DNA from: Marivita sp003149565
GTDB lineage: Bacteria > Pseudomonadota > Alphaproteobacteria > Rhodobacterales > Rhodobacteraceae
DNA length: 64,000 bases
Assembly (NCBI RefSeq): GCF_965216415.1
Contig: NZ_CBDCFU010000002.1
Strand: one strand, 5' to 3'
Position 1 is the first letter of the stretch, and the number at the start of each line of letters is the position of its first letter. The notes under the pieces were generated by a model. The model was not told where the DNA came from, did no database searches, and worked only from the letters and a program-made list of their open reading frames with translations. Below, one piece after another: positions 17,124 to 25,220 of this stretch. The translations under genes and the position numbers were made by a program.

Positions 17124-18062
17124 ATGAGCTGGAACCCTGCCCTCGACCCGCATTGCCCCACTGGCGACGATGTTGACGCAATCGAAACCTTGATCATTCC
17201 CCGCGCCCGCGATCTGGGTGGATTTGAAGTGCGGCGCGCTCTGCCTGCGCCGCGTCGTCAGATGGTGGGACCCTTCATTTTCTTTGATCAGATGGGGCCG
17301 GCCGAATTTCTGCCGACCAAGGGGCTCGACGTGCGCCCGCATCCACATATCGGGCTGGCGACGATTTCCTATCTGTTCCGGGGTCGGATGCACCACCGCG
17401 ACAGTCTTGGCACCGATGCGTGGATTGAACCGGGTGCGGTGAACTGGATGGTGGCTGGACATGGGATCACCCATTCCGAACGCACCGATGACACCACACA
17501 GACTGACCCGATGCCGTTCTTCGGCATCCAGACCTGGGTCGCCTTGCCGAAAGACCACGAAGACCGCGCACCCGAGTTCGAGCATGCACCCGCAGACGCG
17601 CTGCCGTTTCTTGAAGGGGAAGGCAAATCCGTGCGGCTGATCCTTGGCGATGCCTGGGGCGAACGAGCGCCGGTCAAGACGGCGTCCGAGATGTTCTATG
17701 CCGACGCGGTGCTTGAAGCGGGCGCGGCGATTCCGCTGCCGGATAATCACGAGGACCGTGGGGTATATGTCGTCGACGGGTCAATCACGATTGCCGGGGA
17801 AACCTATGAGGCGGGGCGCATGATGGTGCTCCGTCCGGGCGACAGACTGTCCCTTCAAGCCGGACCGATGGGCGCGCGGGTGATGCTCTTGGGCGGTGAA
17901 ACGCTTGAGGGGCCCCGCTACATCTGGTGGAACTTCGTTGCCTCGTCGAAGGAACGCATAGACGAGGCCAAGGAAGCGTGGCGCGCCGGGGACTGGGCGG
18001 AGGGTCGGTTCCAGTTGCCTCCGGGCGATGATGCGGAGTTCATTCCCTTGCCTGATCGGTAA
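17124..18062 (+). CDS. Pirin family protein
   Basis: 312 residues, bicupin. The N-terminal cupin has the metal site RPHPHIGLATISYLF, GRMHHRDSLG and GHGITHSE, providing three His and one Glu as in pirin and YhhW. The middle PFFGIQTWVALPK and the C-terminal cupin region with ILGDAWGE agree. Bacterial pirins include quercetin 2,3-dioxygenases and regulators that bind PDH E1; the specific role here is unknown. It converges with the GST gene 5 nt away with no terminator visible between them. Confidence 0.9.
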   Translation: MSWNPALDPHCPTGDDVDAIETLIIPRARDLGGFEVRRALPAPRRQMVGPFIFFDQMGPAEFLPTKGLDVRPHPHIGLATISYLFRGRMHHRDSLGTDAWIEPGAVNWMVAGHGITHSERTDDTTQTDPMPFFGIQTWVALPKDHEDRAPEFEHAPADALPFLEGEGKSVRLILGDAWGERAPVKTASEMFYADAVLEAGAAIPLPDNHEDRGVYVVDGSITIAGETYEAGRMMVLRPGDRLSLQAGPMGARVMLLGGETLEGPRYIWWNFVASSKERIDEAKEAWRAGDWAEGRFQLPPGDDAEFIPLPDR

Positions 18063-18067
18063 TCCCG

Positions 18068-19090
18068 TTAGCCGGAGCGGGCCAGTTCCGGGTGTCGATA
18101 AGCTTCGGGATAGGGCATGGGGTGCGTCGGACCGAGCGGCACCACGTTGTTCCACGACCTGCCGAAATAGCCCTGGCGGCAATGGACCAGCGACCCCGCC
18201 TCGGCCACGCCTTCAAGCGCGTAGACCCGGCACAGCCAGCGCCACAGATGCGGGAAATCAACGATCTTGGCACCGTTGAGTTTCATGCGCAGGTAATAGA
18301 CCGGATCGTGGCGAAAGAGAGTCGGGAAGAGGCGAAGGTCTGCCTCGGTGAATCTGTCGCCGGTGAGAAAGGCACGGCCATCCGAAAGCAAGGCGTTCAG
18401 GTATTTGAGCGTGTCGAAATAGGCGGCGAAGGCTGTGGCGTAGACCTTTTGATCCGAAGAGAACCCGGCCTTGTACGCGCCATTGTTGATCGTGGTGTAG
18501 ATGCGCTCGTTCAGATCTGTGATCGCGGATTGTAATGCGGGGTCGTCGGGAAAAAGCGTTGGATTGCTGGTCGCCTCGCCACGTAGAGCATCCGCATGCG
18601 CATCCAGCATGCGCAGGATTTCGGCGCTTTCATTGTTGACGATCCGCTGGGTGATCTTGTCGTAGAGGACTGGCAGCGATTGTTCGTCGGACCCTTCGTG
18701 CTGGTAGATCTGTTTGGCGAGCCTCAGGCCCTGACCGGTACCGGTTTCGGGTGTGCATTCGGGTAACGTATCGCCGGTCAGTGACGCAATGCGGTCGGGG
18801 GTGAATTCCCAGAGGTTGGGGCCAGCGGGATCATCCTCGCCCGTGCGGTTGGGAAAAGCCACGTCCATACTGATCGAACCGGTCAGACCGAGAACGCTGC
18901 GGGCCAGTGTCGCGCGGTGACACCACGGGCAATTGAGCGCGACAAAAAGATGGTAGCGGCCCGGTTCGGGCGGAAAGTCGGGATCGCCTATGGCGTGGCG
19001 AAACCCGCTGACGCCACGGACGAATTCGCCTTTGGCGCGGCGCTCTGCGGCTTTGGATTGGTCTTCCTGGGTGGCGGTGTCCTGTGTCAT
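18068..19090 (-). CDS. Glutathionyl-hydroquinone reductase (xi-class GST, YqjG/ECM4 type)
   Basis: 340 residues. The N-terminal half has HLFVALNCPWCHRATLARSVLG with the CPWC catalytic cysteine of xi-class enzymes, then SLPVLYDKITQRIVNNESAEILRM. The helical C-terminal domain has INNGAYKAGFSSDQ and LTGDRFTEADLRLFPTLFRHD. Family members remove glutathione from glutathionyl-hydroquinones. Stand-alone gene; the first ATG at 19088-19090 fits. Confidence 0.9.
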   Translation of the reverse strand: MTQDTATQEDQSKAAERRAKGEFVRGVSGFRHAIGDPDFPPEPGRYHLFVALNCPWCHRATLARSVLGLTGSISMDVAFPNRTGEDDPAGPNLWEFTPDRIASLTGDTLPECTPETGTGQGLRLAKQIYQHEGSDEQSLPVLYDKITQRIVNNESAEILRMLDAHADALRGEATSNPTLFPDDPALQSAITDLNERIYTTINNGAYKAGFSSDQKVYATAFAAYFDTLKYLNALLSDGRAFLTGDRFTEADLRLFPTLFRHDPVYYLRMKLNGAKIVDFPHLWRWLCRVYALEGVAEAGSLVHCRQGYFGRSWNNVVPLGPTHPMPYPEAYRHPELARSG

Positions 19091-19131
19091 GCGGCCAGCT
19101 TAGGACATTCGGGCAAAGAACGCAGCCCCGG

Positions 19132-19458
19132 TCAGCCAGCGCTCATGCGTTCCACGTAGGCGCGCATTTCCTCGGCCTCGTGCCGCGCGTCGCGCAGGCC
19201 TTCCATCGCGGCGGCAAGCTCGGCCTCTGTCTGGGCCAGCTGGTTGGTCAGTTCGGCTTCACGCTGCTGGAGGTAGGTGATCGCCTGATCGCGGGTTTCC
19301 TCGGCCTCGTGCAGTTCCTGACTCATGCGTTCCAACTGATCCATGTCGGCCTGACTGACGCGGGTGAAGCGGTGGACGAGCCAGTTGGTGAACCAACCGA
19401 GGCAGAATGCCACAAAAAGAATGATTGCCGTCGTGATGACAAACTCAGTTCTGTCCAT
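19132..19458 (-). CDS. Small membrane-anchored coiled-coil protein, unknown function
   Basis: 108 residues from ATG at 19456-19458, MDRTEFVITT. One N-terminal membrane helix (residues ~6-28, with LFVAFCLGWFTNWL) is followed by a highly charged helix from ~35 to the end with regular heptads (LERMSQELHEAEETRDQA, QREAELTNQLAQTEAELAAA), consistent with a coiled coil. The start overlaps the upstream OmpA-like gene's end by 14 nt, and GGGGAC lies 7-8 nt before it, so the longer version of the frame (20 more residues) is rejected. Coupling suggests work with the envelope protein encoded upstream. No family recognised. Confidence 0.7.
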   Translation of the reverse strand: MDRTEFVITTAIILFVAFCLGWFTNWLVHRFTRVSQADMDQLERMSQELHEAEETRDQAITYLQQREAELTNQLAQTEAELAAAMEGLRDARHEAEEMRAYVERMSAG

Positions 19459-21361
19459 CGCCGTTGTCCCCTGCGCCGTCGCTTTGTGATGTTTCGTCTG
19501 TTGGCGCGGGATCTTCAATACTTTCCAGCGTTGTTTCTGTCTCTTCGACGGGTTCCGGGCGGCGTAGTTTGAATTCGATCCGGCGGTTCGCTTCGCGGCC
19601 CTCTTCGGTGTCGTTGCTCGCGATGGGTTGTTCTTCGCCGTAGCCGCGCACTTCGTAGCTGGCGGTCAGAACCCGACGGGCGCGCAGCGCATCTACAACC
19701 GCCTGGGCGCGCTCCTGGCTGAGTTGCTGGTTCATCACTTCGCGGCCCTGGCTGTCGGTGTGCCCGGCGATCACGAGGGGGATATCCCCGCAGAGCTGCA
19801 GCAATTCCGCGATTTCATCCATGATATCCTGTGTCGCGGCGTCCAGCGTGGCGGAACCGGGCTCGAATGTGATCTTTCGATTGCCGATGATTTCGACGAT
19901 CTGCGCTTCGCATTCTTCTGGGGTCGGGATGCCCAGAAGCGGATCGAGCTTTTCCTGATAAGTGACGTCAATATTGAACTCTTCGCTGTCCCCAAGTTTG
20001 TCCGCCAGAAGGCCTGCAATTTCAGAGCTGGCGTTCTGGTTGCCTGTATTTCCGCTGATCGAGAGCGCATCCGGGGTTACAATCACAGCGCCATTCGACA
20101 AACGCGACAGGGCATCGAGGCCGGCAAGGACGCGGCTGGACCATGTTGCCGGCAGGGTTTCGTCAACCCGGGCCGTGGTTCGGACGGTTGAAGAGCCAAA
20201 GGCCGCGCGGGCAAAGCTGTCGGCGGTGGTGCGGGCGATTTCGCTGTTGATCCGGCCGCGCAGTTGTACGTCGCCTTCCGGGCTGCGTGTGGCTGTGAAT
20301 TCGGGGATGCCGTCCGGCGCGGCTTCGGGCGGAGTTGGCAGGGTCGCGTTGAGCAAAAAGACATCCGGCAGTTCGGCTTCGAACTCGCCCACGACGCGGT
20401 CGAACAGAGATTGGTCCGTGCCTTCAAGCGCGAAAAGGGTTACGTCGGCATCCGCGAATGTCACGCTGCCGCCGCCCAAAGCGTTGAGCGCACGGATGCC
20501 GAGCGCGGTCGCACTGCCCCACTCATTGGTCGGCGTGCCTAGTCCAAGACGGCAATCCACCTTGCCATCGAGCCCTGCCTCGGTTGCTGCCGCGAGAATT
20601 TTGCTGCGATCCTCTTCGGTGGGCGCCGCGCAGGCATCGAAGCGCACGCCGTCCGCGTCTATGATAAAGCGCAGAGTGAAGGGGGAAATCACCGGCCGGG
20701 GGGCTGTGATCTGCAGCGCAAGGCGCAAATCGTCATCAGCGCGGCGCGCCAGATCGGCCTCGACGCGGCGGCGGGTGTCTTCATTCTTTACGGCACCCTT
20801 GATCGCCACGCGGCCAGCTTCGACAGAGATTTTCGACCGATCAAGCACGCTTAGAACCGAAACCGCGTAGTCCATCGCGTCGTTCCACCCATCCGGGATC
20901 GGATAGTCCGCCACTTCGAGCAAGTCCGCCACAGACTCACCGGGCACTGCGCGTGAGATGTCTTCGACGAGCTGATCGCGATCCACGTCAGACGGGAGCA
21001 AGCCGATCATCGAAACGCCATCGTCACTGCGCAGAAGTTCAATCGAGAACCGTGGCGGGGTCATGCCCTCGCTGTCCACGATATCGATCTGATCAATTAC
21101 TCTGGCAGAGTCGACCACGCGGCCTGCGGCGCTAAGCGCCTGAAATCGCGCGGCCTCGGTCGGGGCGATGCCAATCAGAAAGACCAAAAGGCCATCGGTG
21201 TCGACATCGGCCCAAGTCAACGCATCGCGATCCAACTCCGTACGTACGGCCCGCTCGGAACTTTCCTCGACCGCATCCGCGGCCACCCAAGCCGCCCCGA
21301 TGCTGAGCAGCGCTGCCGCGGCAAAGGCACAGAACAGAATGAAAACAGAAGACAGGCGCAT
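19445..21361 (-). CDS. Large OmpA-domain envelope protein
   Basis: 638 residues. An N-terminal hydrophobic segment (residues ~5-28) acts as signal or anchor. Residues ~45-480 hold repeated alpha/beta modules that look like BON-type domains (e.g. KISVEAGRVAIKGAVKNEDTRRRVEADL). The C-terminal OmpA peptidoglycan-binding domain (~490-605) has ITFEPGSATLD, PLVIAGHTDSQGRE, NQQLSQERAQAVVDAL and VRGYGEEQPIASN...NRRIEF with the conserved Asp and Arg. It ends in an acidic, low-complexity tail rich in Glu, Thr and Asp. It lies 59 nt after ubiA on the same strand and overlaps the small coiled-coil gene. Likely links envelope and peptidoglycan; exact role unknown. Confidence 0.85.
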   Translation of the reverse strand: MRLSSVFILFCAFAAAALLSIGAAWVAADAVEESSERAVRTELDRDALTWADVDTDGLLVFLIGIAPTEAARFQALSAAGRVVDSARVIDQIDIVDSEGMTPPRFSIELLRSDDGVSMIGLLPSDVDRDQLVEDISRAVPGESVADLLEVADYPIPDGWNDAMDYAVSVLSVLDRSKISVEAGRVAIKGAVKNEDTRRRVEADLARRADDDLRLALQITAPRPVISPFTLRFIIDADGVRFDACAAPTEEDRSKILAAATEAGLDGKVDCRLGLGTPTNEWGSATALGIRALNALGGGSVTFADADVTLFALEGTDQSLFDRVVGEFEAELPDVFLLNATLPTPPEAAPDGIPEFTATRSPEGDVQLRGRINSEIARTTADSFARAAFGSSTVRTTARVDETLPATWSSRVLAGLDALSRLSNGAVIVTPDALSISGNTGNQNASSEIAGLLADKLGDSEEFNIDVTYQEKLDPLLGIPTPEECEAQIVEIIGNRKITFEPGSATLDAATQDIMDEIAELLQLCGDIPLVIAGHTDSQGREVMNQQLSQERAQAVVDALRARRVLTASYEVRGYGEEQPIASNDTEEGREANRRIEFKLRRPEPVEETETTLESIEDPAPTDETSQSDGAGDNGDGQN

Positions 21362-21420
21362 TCAAGATCCGCGTCAGTTGAGATTGGCAAAGCGATACGC
21401 CGCAGTGGTCAGGATGGCAA

Positions 21421-22386
21421 TCACACGAAAACCGCGATGGCGAAAAACAGCACAGGGATCAAACCGGCATCGCGGTTTGATCGGAAGAGATGCAAGAGGC
21501 CGTCCATGTCGTCGAGCTTGAGCCGCCGCATCTGCCACATCATGTGCCAGCCCATCGCCCAAGGGCCACCCAAAGCGATCACGAGGGCAAAGATTTCTCC
21601 GCTCGGGGCCGCAAGGATGATGGCAAAGCCCATCAGCGCCACAGTTAGGACCAGAAACCACGCGAGGTATTTGGGCGTTTCTTCGCCAAACAGCCGGGCG
21701 GTGGATTTCACCCCGATCAGCGCATCGTCTTCCTTGTCCTGATGAGCATAGATCGTATCGTAAAACAGCGTCCACGCCATGCCAGCAAGGTAAAGGCTGA
21801 CCGCAGGCCACTGCAATTCGCCGGTATGCGCTGTCCAGGCCAGAAGAGCGCCCCAGTTGAAGGCGATGCCGAGGAAAATTTGAGGCCACCACGTGAACCG
21901 CTTGGCGAAGGGGTAGATCGCAACGGGCACAAGCGCGATGATCCCAAGCAGGATCGCCTGCATGGGAAACGTGATCAGGATGCAGAAGGCCACCAGTGAC
22001 TGGAGCACCGCCCAGCCTAGCGCCTGTTTCGCGGTGACCTGACCGGAAGGGATCGGCCGGGAGGCGGTGCGGGCCACGCTGCCGTCGAAGTCGCGGTCGG
22101 TGATATCGTTCCACGTGCAGCCCGCACCGCGCATCAGAAACGCCCCGATGCCGCAGCCAAGGATGATCCAAGCATCGAAAAGCCGCGCTTCGCCGGTATG
22201 GAACATCGCCAACAACGTGCCCCAAACGCAGGGAAGATAGAGCAACCAAGTGCCGATGGGCCGGTCGGCGCGACTCAGCCTAAGATAAGGCCGTGTCCAT
22301 GCCGGGGCGCGGGTGTCGACCCAATTGCCCGTTACGGCGTCAGAGACCTGACCGCTCTGGTCTGGTGAAATCTGCGGACCGGGCAT
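21421..22386 (-). CDS. ubiA: 4-hydroxybenzoate polyprenyltransferase
   Basis: Integral membrane prenyltransferase of ubiquinone synthesis, 321 residues. The two Asp-rich motifs are present: NDITDRDFD near residue 90 (first) and YDTIYAHQDKEDD near 215 (second), with many hydrophobic helices between and LSRADRPIGTWLLYLPC before. The frame is open far upstream (to 23889) over rsmE, but that part is antisense shadow and the enzyme starts at MPGPQISPDQ (ATG at 22384-22386). This start codon abuts the possible rsmE ATG at 22387 on the other strand. Probably cotranscribed with the OmpA-like gene. Confidence 0.93.
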   Translation of the reverse strand: MPGPQISPDQSGQVSDAVTGNWVDTRAPAWTRPYLRLSRADRPIGTWLLYLPCVWGTLLAMFHTGEARLFDAWIILGCGIGAFLMRGAGCTWNDITDRDFDGSVARTASRPIPSGQVTAKQALGWAVLQSLVAFCILITFPMQAILLGIIALVPVAIYPFAKRFTWWPQIFLGIAFNWGALLAWTAHTGELQWPAVSLYLAGMAWTLFYDTIYAHQDKEDDALIGVKSTARLFGEETPKYLAWFLVLTVALMGFAIILAAPSGEIFALVIALGGPWAMGWHMMWQMRRLKLDDMDGLLHLFRSNRDAGLIPVLFFAIAVFV

Positions 22387-22398
22387 ATGTGTTGCTCC

Positions 22399-23130
22399 AT
22401 GAATTCGAATACGTGCGCGAAAGTCAGGCTTTTTGTAGAGCAGCCGCTTGGGGCGGTACAACCGGTTCCTCTGACGCGGGAGCAGGCACATTACCTGTTT
22501 GGCGTGATGCGGATGGGGGTTGGCGACCGTGTTGCTTTGTTCAACGGGCAAGATGGCGAGTGGCAGGCCGAGGTCGCCGAAGCAGGCAAGCGTGGCGGTA
22601 TCCTTGTGTGCCGCGAGCAATCCCAGCCGCAGGTGATGCCGCCGGATGTCTGGCTGATGTTCGCACCGATCAAGAAGGCACGCACCGATTTCATCGTCGA
22701 AAAGGCAGTCGAGATGGGTGTGCGGCGCATCCTTCCGGTGCAGACCGCGCACACCAATTCCGAGCGCATCCGACAGGACCGCTTGCAGGCGCATGCGGTC
22801 GAAGCCGCCGAGCAATGCGGTGGTGTGTTTGTGCCCGAGGTGGCGGAGTTGACCAAACTGGACCGATTGCTGGGCAGTTGGGATGCCGTACGGCGGATTG
22901 CATTTTGCGATGAGGCACTGGCCGGGGAAAGTGATCGCTTGCCCGATGCGCCGGGGCCTTGGGCAATCCTGATCGGGCCGGAGGGCGGGTTTTCCGAGGA
23001 CGAACGCAAGAGGCTGCGGGGAATGGACTGCGCCTGCCCGATCAGTCTTGGGCCGCGCATCCTGCGGGCGGATACGGCGGCGGTGGCGGCATTGACCCTG
23101 TGGCAAAGCACGCTGGGGGACTGGGTGTGA
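22399..23130 (+). CDS. rsmE: 16S rRNA m3U1498 methyltransferase
   Basis: SPOUT-fold methyltransferase that modifies U1498 of 16S rRNA, about 243 residues. The N-terminal PUA-like part reads VPLTREQAHYLFGVMRMGVGD, and the knotted catalytic part has APIKKARTDFIVEKAVEMGV, QTAHTNSER, EAAEQCGG, LIGPEGGFSEDE and SLGPRILRADTAA, all conserved in RsmE. Two ATGs are possible, 22387 and 22399. I use 22399 (MNSNTCAKVRLFV) because relatives begin close to KVRLFV. Neither has a clear ribosome-binding site. Divergent from ubiA; a tandem palindrome follows its stop. Confidence 0.93.
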   Translation: MNSNTCAKVRLFVEQPLGAVQPVPLTREQAHYLFGVMRMGVGDRVALFNGQDGEWQAEVAEAGKRGGILVCREQSQPQVMPPDVWLMFAPIKKARTDFIVEKAVEMGVRRILPVQTAHTNSERIRQDRLQAHAVEAAEQCGGVFVPEVAELTKLDRLLGSWDAVRRIAFCDEALAGESDRLPDAPGPWAILIGPEGGFSEDERKRLRGMDCACPISLGPRILRADTAAVAALTLWQSTLGDWV

Positions 23131-23132
23131 CG

Positions 23133-23177
23133 GATTTTCGGTCGACCGAAAATCGCACATCCGTCGACGGATGTGCG
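23133..23177. repeat. Tandem pair of perfect palindromes after rsmE
   Basis: The first is a 22-bp perfect palindrome at 23133-23154 (arms GATTTTCGGTC/GACCGAAAATC). The second is a 24-bp perfect palindrome at 23154-23177 (arms CGCACATCCGTC/GACGGATGTGCG); they share one base. Both centre on GTCGAC. They start 2 nt after the rsmE stop and end 20 nt before the next start, so they probably act as RNA hairpins at the 3' end of rsmE or as a protein-binding site. Confidence 0.85.
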
Positions 23178-23197
23178 GCGGCACCTGGAGGCTTGCG

Positions 23198-23728
23198 ATG
23201 AGCTTTATCCGCCCCGAAGTACGCATGGCGATCCTGCGCTGGCGCGAGGCGCTGGTGGGGGCAGCGGTGCTGTTGCTTGGGCTGTACTGGGTGCTTGGCG
23301 TGACGCCCGGTTTGTTGGTCTGGATCGGGTATGTGGCTCTGTTTCTGGGAGCGGCGCTGTTCTTTGCCGGGCTGCAGCGCGGGCGTGCGCGCATGGGCGG
23401 CGGCGGGCCGGGCGTGGTGCAGGTGGTGGAACGACGCGTCGGGTATTTCGGACCACTGAACGGAGGTCTGGTGGATCTGGACGCGGTGACCTCGATCAGC
23501 CTCGACCCAACCGAGCACCCCCGCCACTGGGTCATCACACATGAGGGCGGGCCAGCGCTGCACATTCCCGTGAACGCCGAGGGCGCGGATGTGCTGTTCG
23601 ATGCCTTCGCCAGCCTGCCCGGTCTCAGTCCGGGACGCGTTGCATCGATCTTGAAGCACGAAGGCACCGCGCCAATTGTGCTCTGGCGCAGGCCTGACCT
23701 CTCGAAACGGATCCAGAGCCTGCATTGA
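23198..23728 (+). CDS. Conserved hypothetical membrane protein
   Basis: 176 residues from ATG at 23198 (MSFIRPEVRM), preceded by GGAGG at 7 nt. Two adjacent hydrophobic segments (residues ~18-37, ending GLYWVLGV, and ~40-60, IGYVALFLGAALFFAGL) form a helical hairpin near the N-terminus. Then a soluble part of about 110 residues begins RGRARMGG and contains VERRVGYFGPLNGGLVDLDAVTSISL. The layout resembles small PH-like or photosynthesis-assembly-type membrane proteins, but I do not recognise the family. It sits between rsmE and gshA on the same strand. Confidence 0.75.
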   Translation: MSFIRPEVRMAILRWREALVGAAVLLLGLYWVLGVTPGLLVWIGYVALFLGAALFFAGLQRGRARMGGGGPGVVQVVERRVGYFGPLNGGLVDLDAVTSISLDPTEHPRHWVITHEGGPALHIPVNAEGADVLFDAFASLPGLSPGRVASILKHEGTAPIVLWRRPDLSKRIQSLH

Positions 23729-23791
23729 CAGCCCCGAGAAATCAGCCCAAGGCTGACCCCGATTGACGAGCAGAGAGACCGGAGACGCGCC

Positions 23792-25162
23792 ATGTCCATC
23801 CCCCAATCCGGCGGCGGGCCCATTGAACACCATGACCAGTTGGCCGAATACCTCGCCTCGGGTTGCAAGCCCAAGGAAGACTGGCGCATCGGAACCGAGC
23901 ACGAGAAGTTCGGCTATTGCAAGGACTCGCTACGCCCTCTGCCCTATGAAGGCGAACGGTCGATTCTGGCTGTTTTGCAGGGTTTGCGAGACGGCCATGG
24001 CTGGGACCCCGTCGTGGAAGGCGAAAATCTTATCGGGCTGGTCAAGGGTGGTGCGAACATCTCGCTCGAACCCGGTGGGCAGCTGGAGTTGTCGGGCGCG
24101 CCGCTCGAGACGATTCACCAGACCTGTGACGAGGTGAACGACCACCTTCGCGATGTGAAGGACATCGCCGACAAGATCGGTGTTGGCTTTATCGGGCTGG
24201 GCGCCGCGCCGATCTGGCGGCATGAGGACATGCCGCTGATGCCCAAGGGGCGCTACAAGCTGATGGACAGCTACATGGAAAAGGTCGGCACGGCTGGCAC
24301 AACCATGATGCGGCGCACCTGCACGGTTCAGGTGAACCTCGATTTCTCATCCGAGGCTGACATGGTGAAGAAGATGCGCGTGGCGCTGGCGTTGCAGCCG
24401 GTGGCGAACGCGCTGTTTGCCACATCGCCTTTTTTTGAAGGCAAGCTGAACGGTCACAAAAGCTGGCGGGGGCGCGTGTGGCGTCATCTGGACGATGCGC
24501 GCACCGGCATGCTGCCCTTTGTGTTCGAGGACGGGTTCGGGTTCGAGGCGTGGGTGCAATACGCGCTCGATGTGCCGATGTATTTCGTCTACCGCGACGG
24601 GGTCTATCATGACGCGCTGGGGCAATCTTTCCGCGACTTCCTGAAGGGCGAATTGCCGGCGCTTCCGGGGGAGACCCCGACCCTGTCGGACTGGGCCGAT
24701 CACCTCACCACGATCTTCCCCGAAGCACGGGTCAAGAAATTCATCGAGATGCGCGGTGCCGATGGCGGTCCGTGGCGGCGGTTGTGTGCTCTACCAGCGT
24801 TCTGGGTTGGCCTGACCTATGACCAGTCGGCGCTGGATGCGGCTTGGGATCTGGTCAAGGGCTGGGATGCCGAGACCCGTGAAGGGCTGCGCGTCGCCGC
24901 GTCCATCGACGGGCTTCAGGCCGAAGTGAATGGGATCAATATGCACGATCTGGCGCGCGAGGTGCTGGCGATCTCTGAAGCCGGTCTTGTCGCGCGCGCT
25001 CGCCCGGGTGCTGGCGGGTTGGTGCCGAACGAGACCCATTTCCTGAATGCCCTGAAAGAAAGCGTCGAGACCGGCAAGACAATGGCGGACGAGTTGATCG
25101 ACCATTATCACGGCGATTGGAATGGCGATATCAGCCGGATTTATAGCGAATACAGCTATTGA
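23792..25162 (+). CDS. gshA: Glutamate-cysteine ligase, plant/alphaproteobacterial type
   Basis: First step of glutathione synthesis: ATP-dependent joining of glutamate and cysteine. 456 residues, the usual length for the class found in alphaproteobacteria and plants. Signatures: WRIGTEHEKFGY with the metal/ATP glutamates, EPGGQLELSGAPLETIHQTC, MRRTCTVQVNLDF, FMEMRGAD-type segment seen here as FIEMRGADGGPW, and the ending ISRIYSEYSY. The start ATG at 23792 lies downstream of AGAGACCGGAGA. It converges with a ggt-like gene that could break glutathione down; two palindromes lie between them. Confidence 0.94.
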   Translation: MSIPQSGGGPIEHHDQLAEYLASGCKPKEDWRIGTEHEKFGYCKDSLRPLPYEGERSILAVLQGLRDGHGWDPVVEGENLIGLVKGGANISLEPGGQLELSGAPLETIHQTCDEVNDHLRDVKDIADKIGVGFIGLGAAPIWRHEDMPLMPKGRYKLMDSYMEKVGTAGTTMMRRTCTVQVNLDFSSEADMVKKMRVALALQPVANALFATSPFFEGKLNGHKSWRGRVWRHLDDARTGMLPFVFEDGFGFEAWVQYALDVPMYFVYRDGVYHDALGQSFRDFLKGELPALPGETPTLSDWADHLTTIFPEARVKKFIEMRGADGGPWRRLCALPAFWVGLTYDQSALDAAWDLVKGWDAETREGLRVAASIDGLQAEVNGINMHDLAREVLAISEAGLVARARPGAGGLVPNETHFLNALKESVETGKTMADELIDHYHGDWNGDISRIYSEYSY

Positions 25163-25168
25163 GGCGCA

Positions 25169-25212
25169 GCACCCCTTCGAAGGGGTGCGCCCGGCTTTTC
25201 GAAAAGCCGGGC
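25169..25212. repeat. Tandem pair of perfect palindromes between gshA and ggt
   Basis: A 20-bp perfect palindrome (25169-25188, GCACCCCTTCGAAGGGGTGC) abuts a 24-bp perfect palindrome (25189-25212, arms GCCCGGCTTTTC/GAAAAGCCGGGC) with no spacer. They fill the gap between the gshA stop and the convergent ggt stop. Both contain TTCGAA at the centre. They probably act as back-to-back bidirectional terminators or 3'-end stabilisers. Confidence 0.85.
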
Positions 25213-25220
25213 ACTTTTGA

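Noticed and set aside
22387..23889. Upstream part of an 822-residue minus-strand frame ending in ubiA
   Set aside because: It runs antisense through rsmE and the following gene; UbiA starts at 22386 and the extension has no UbiA or other domain.
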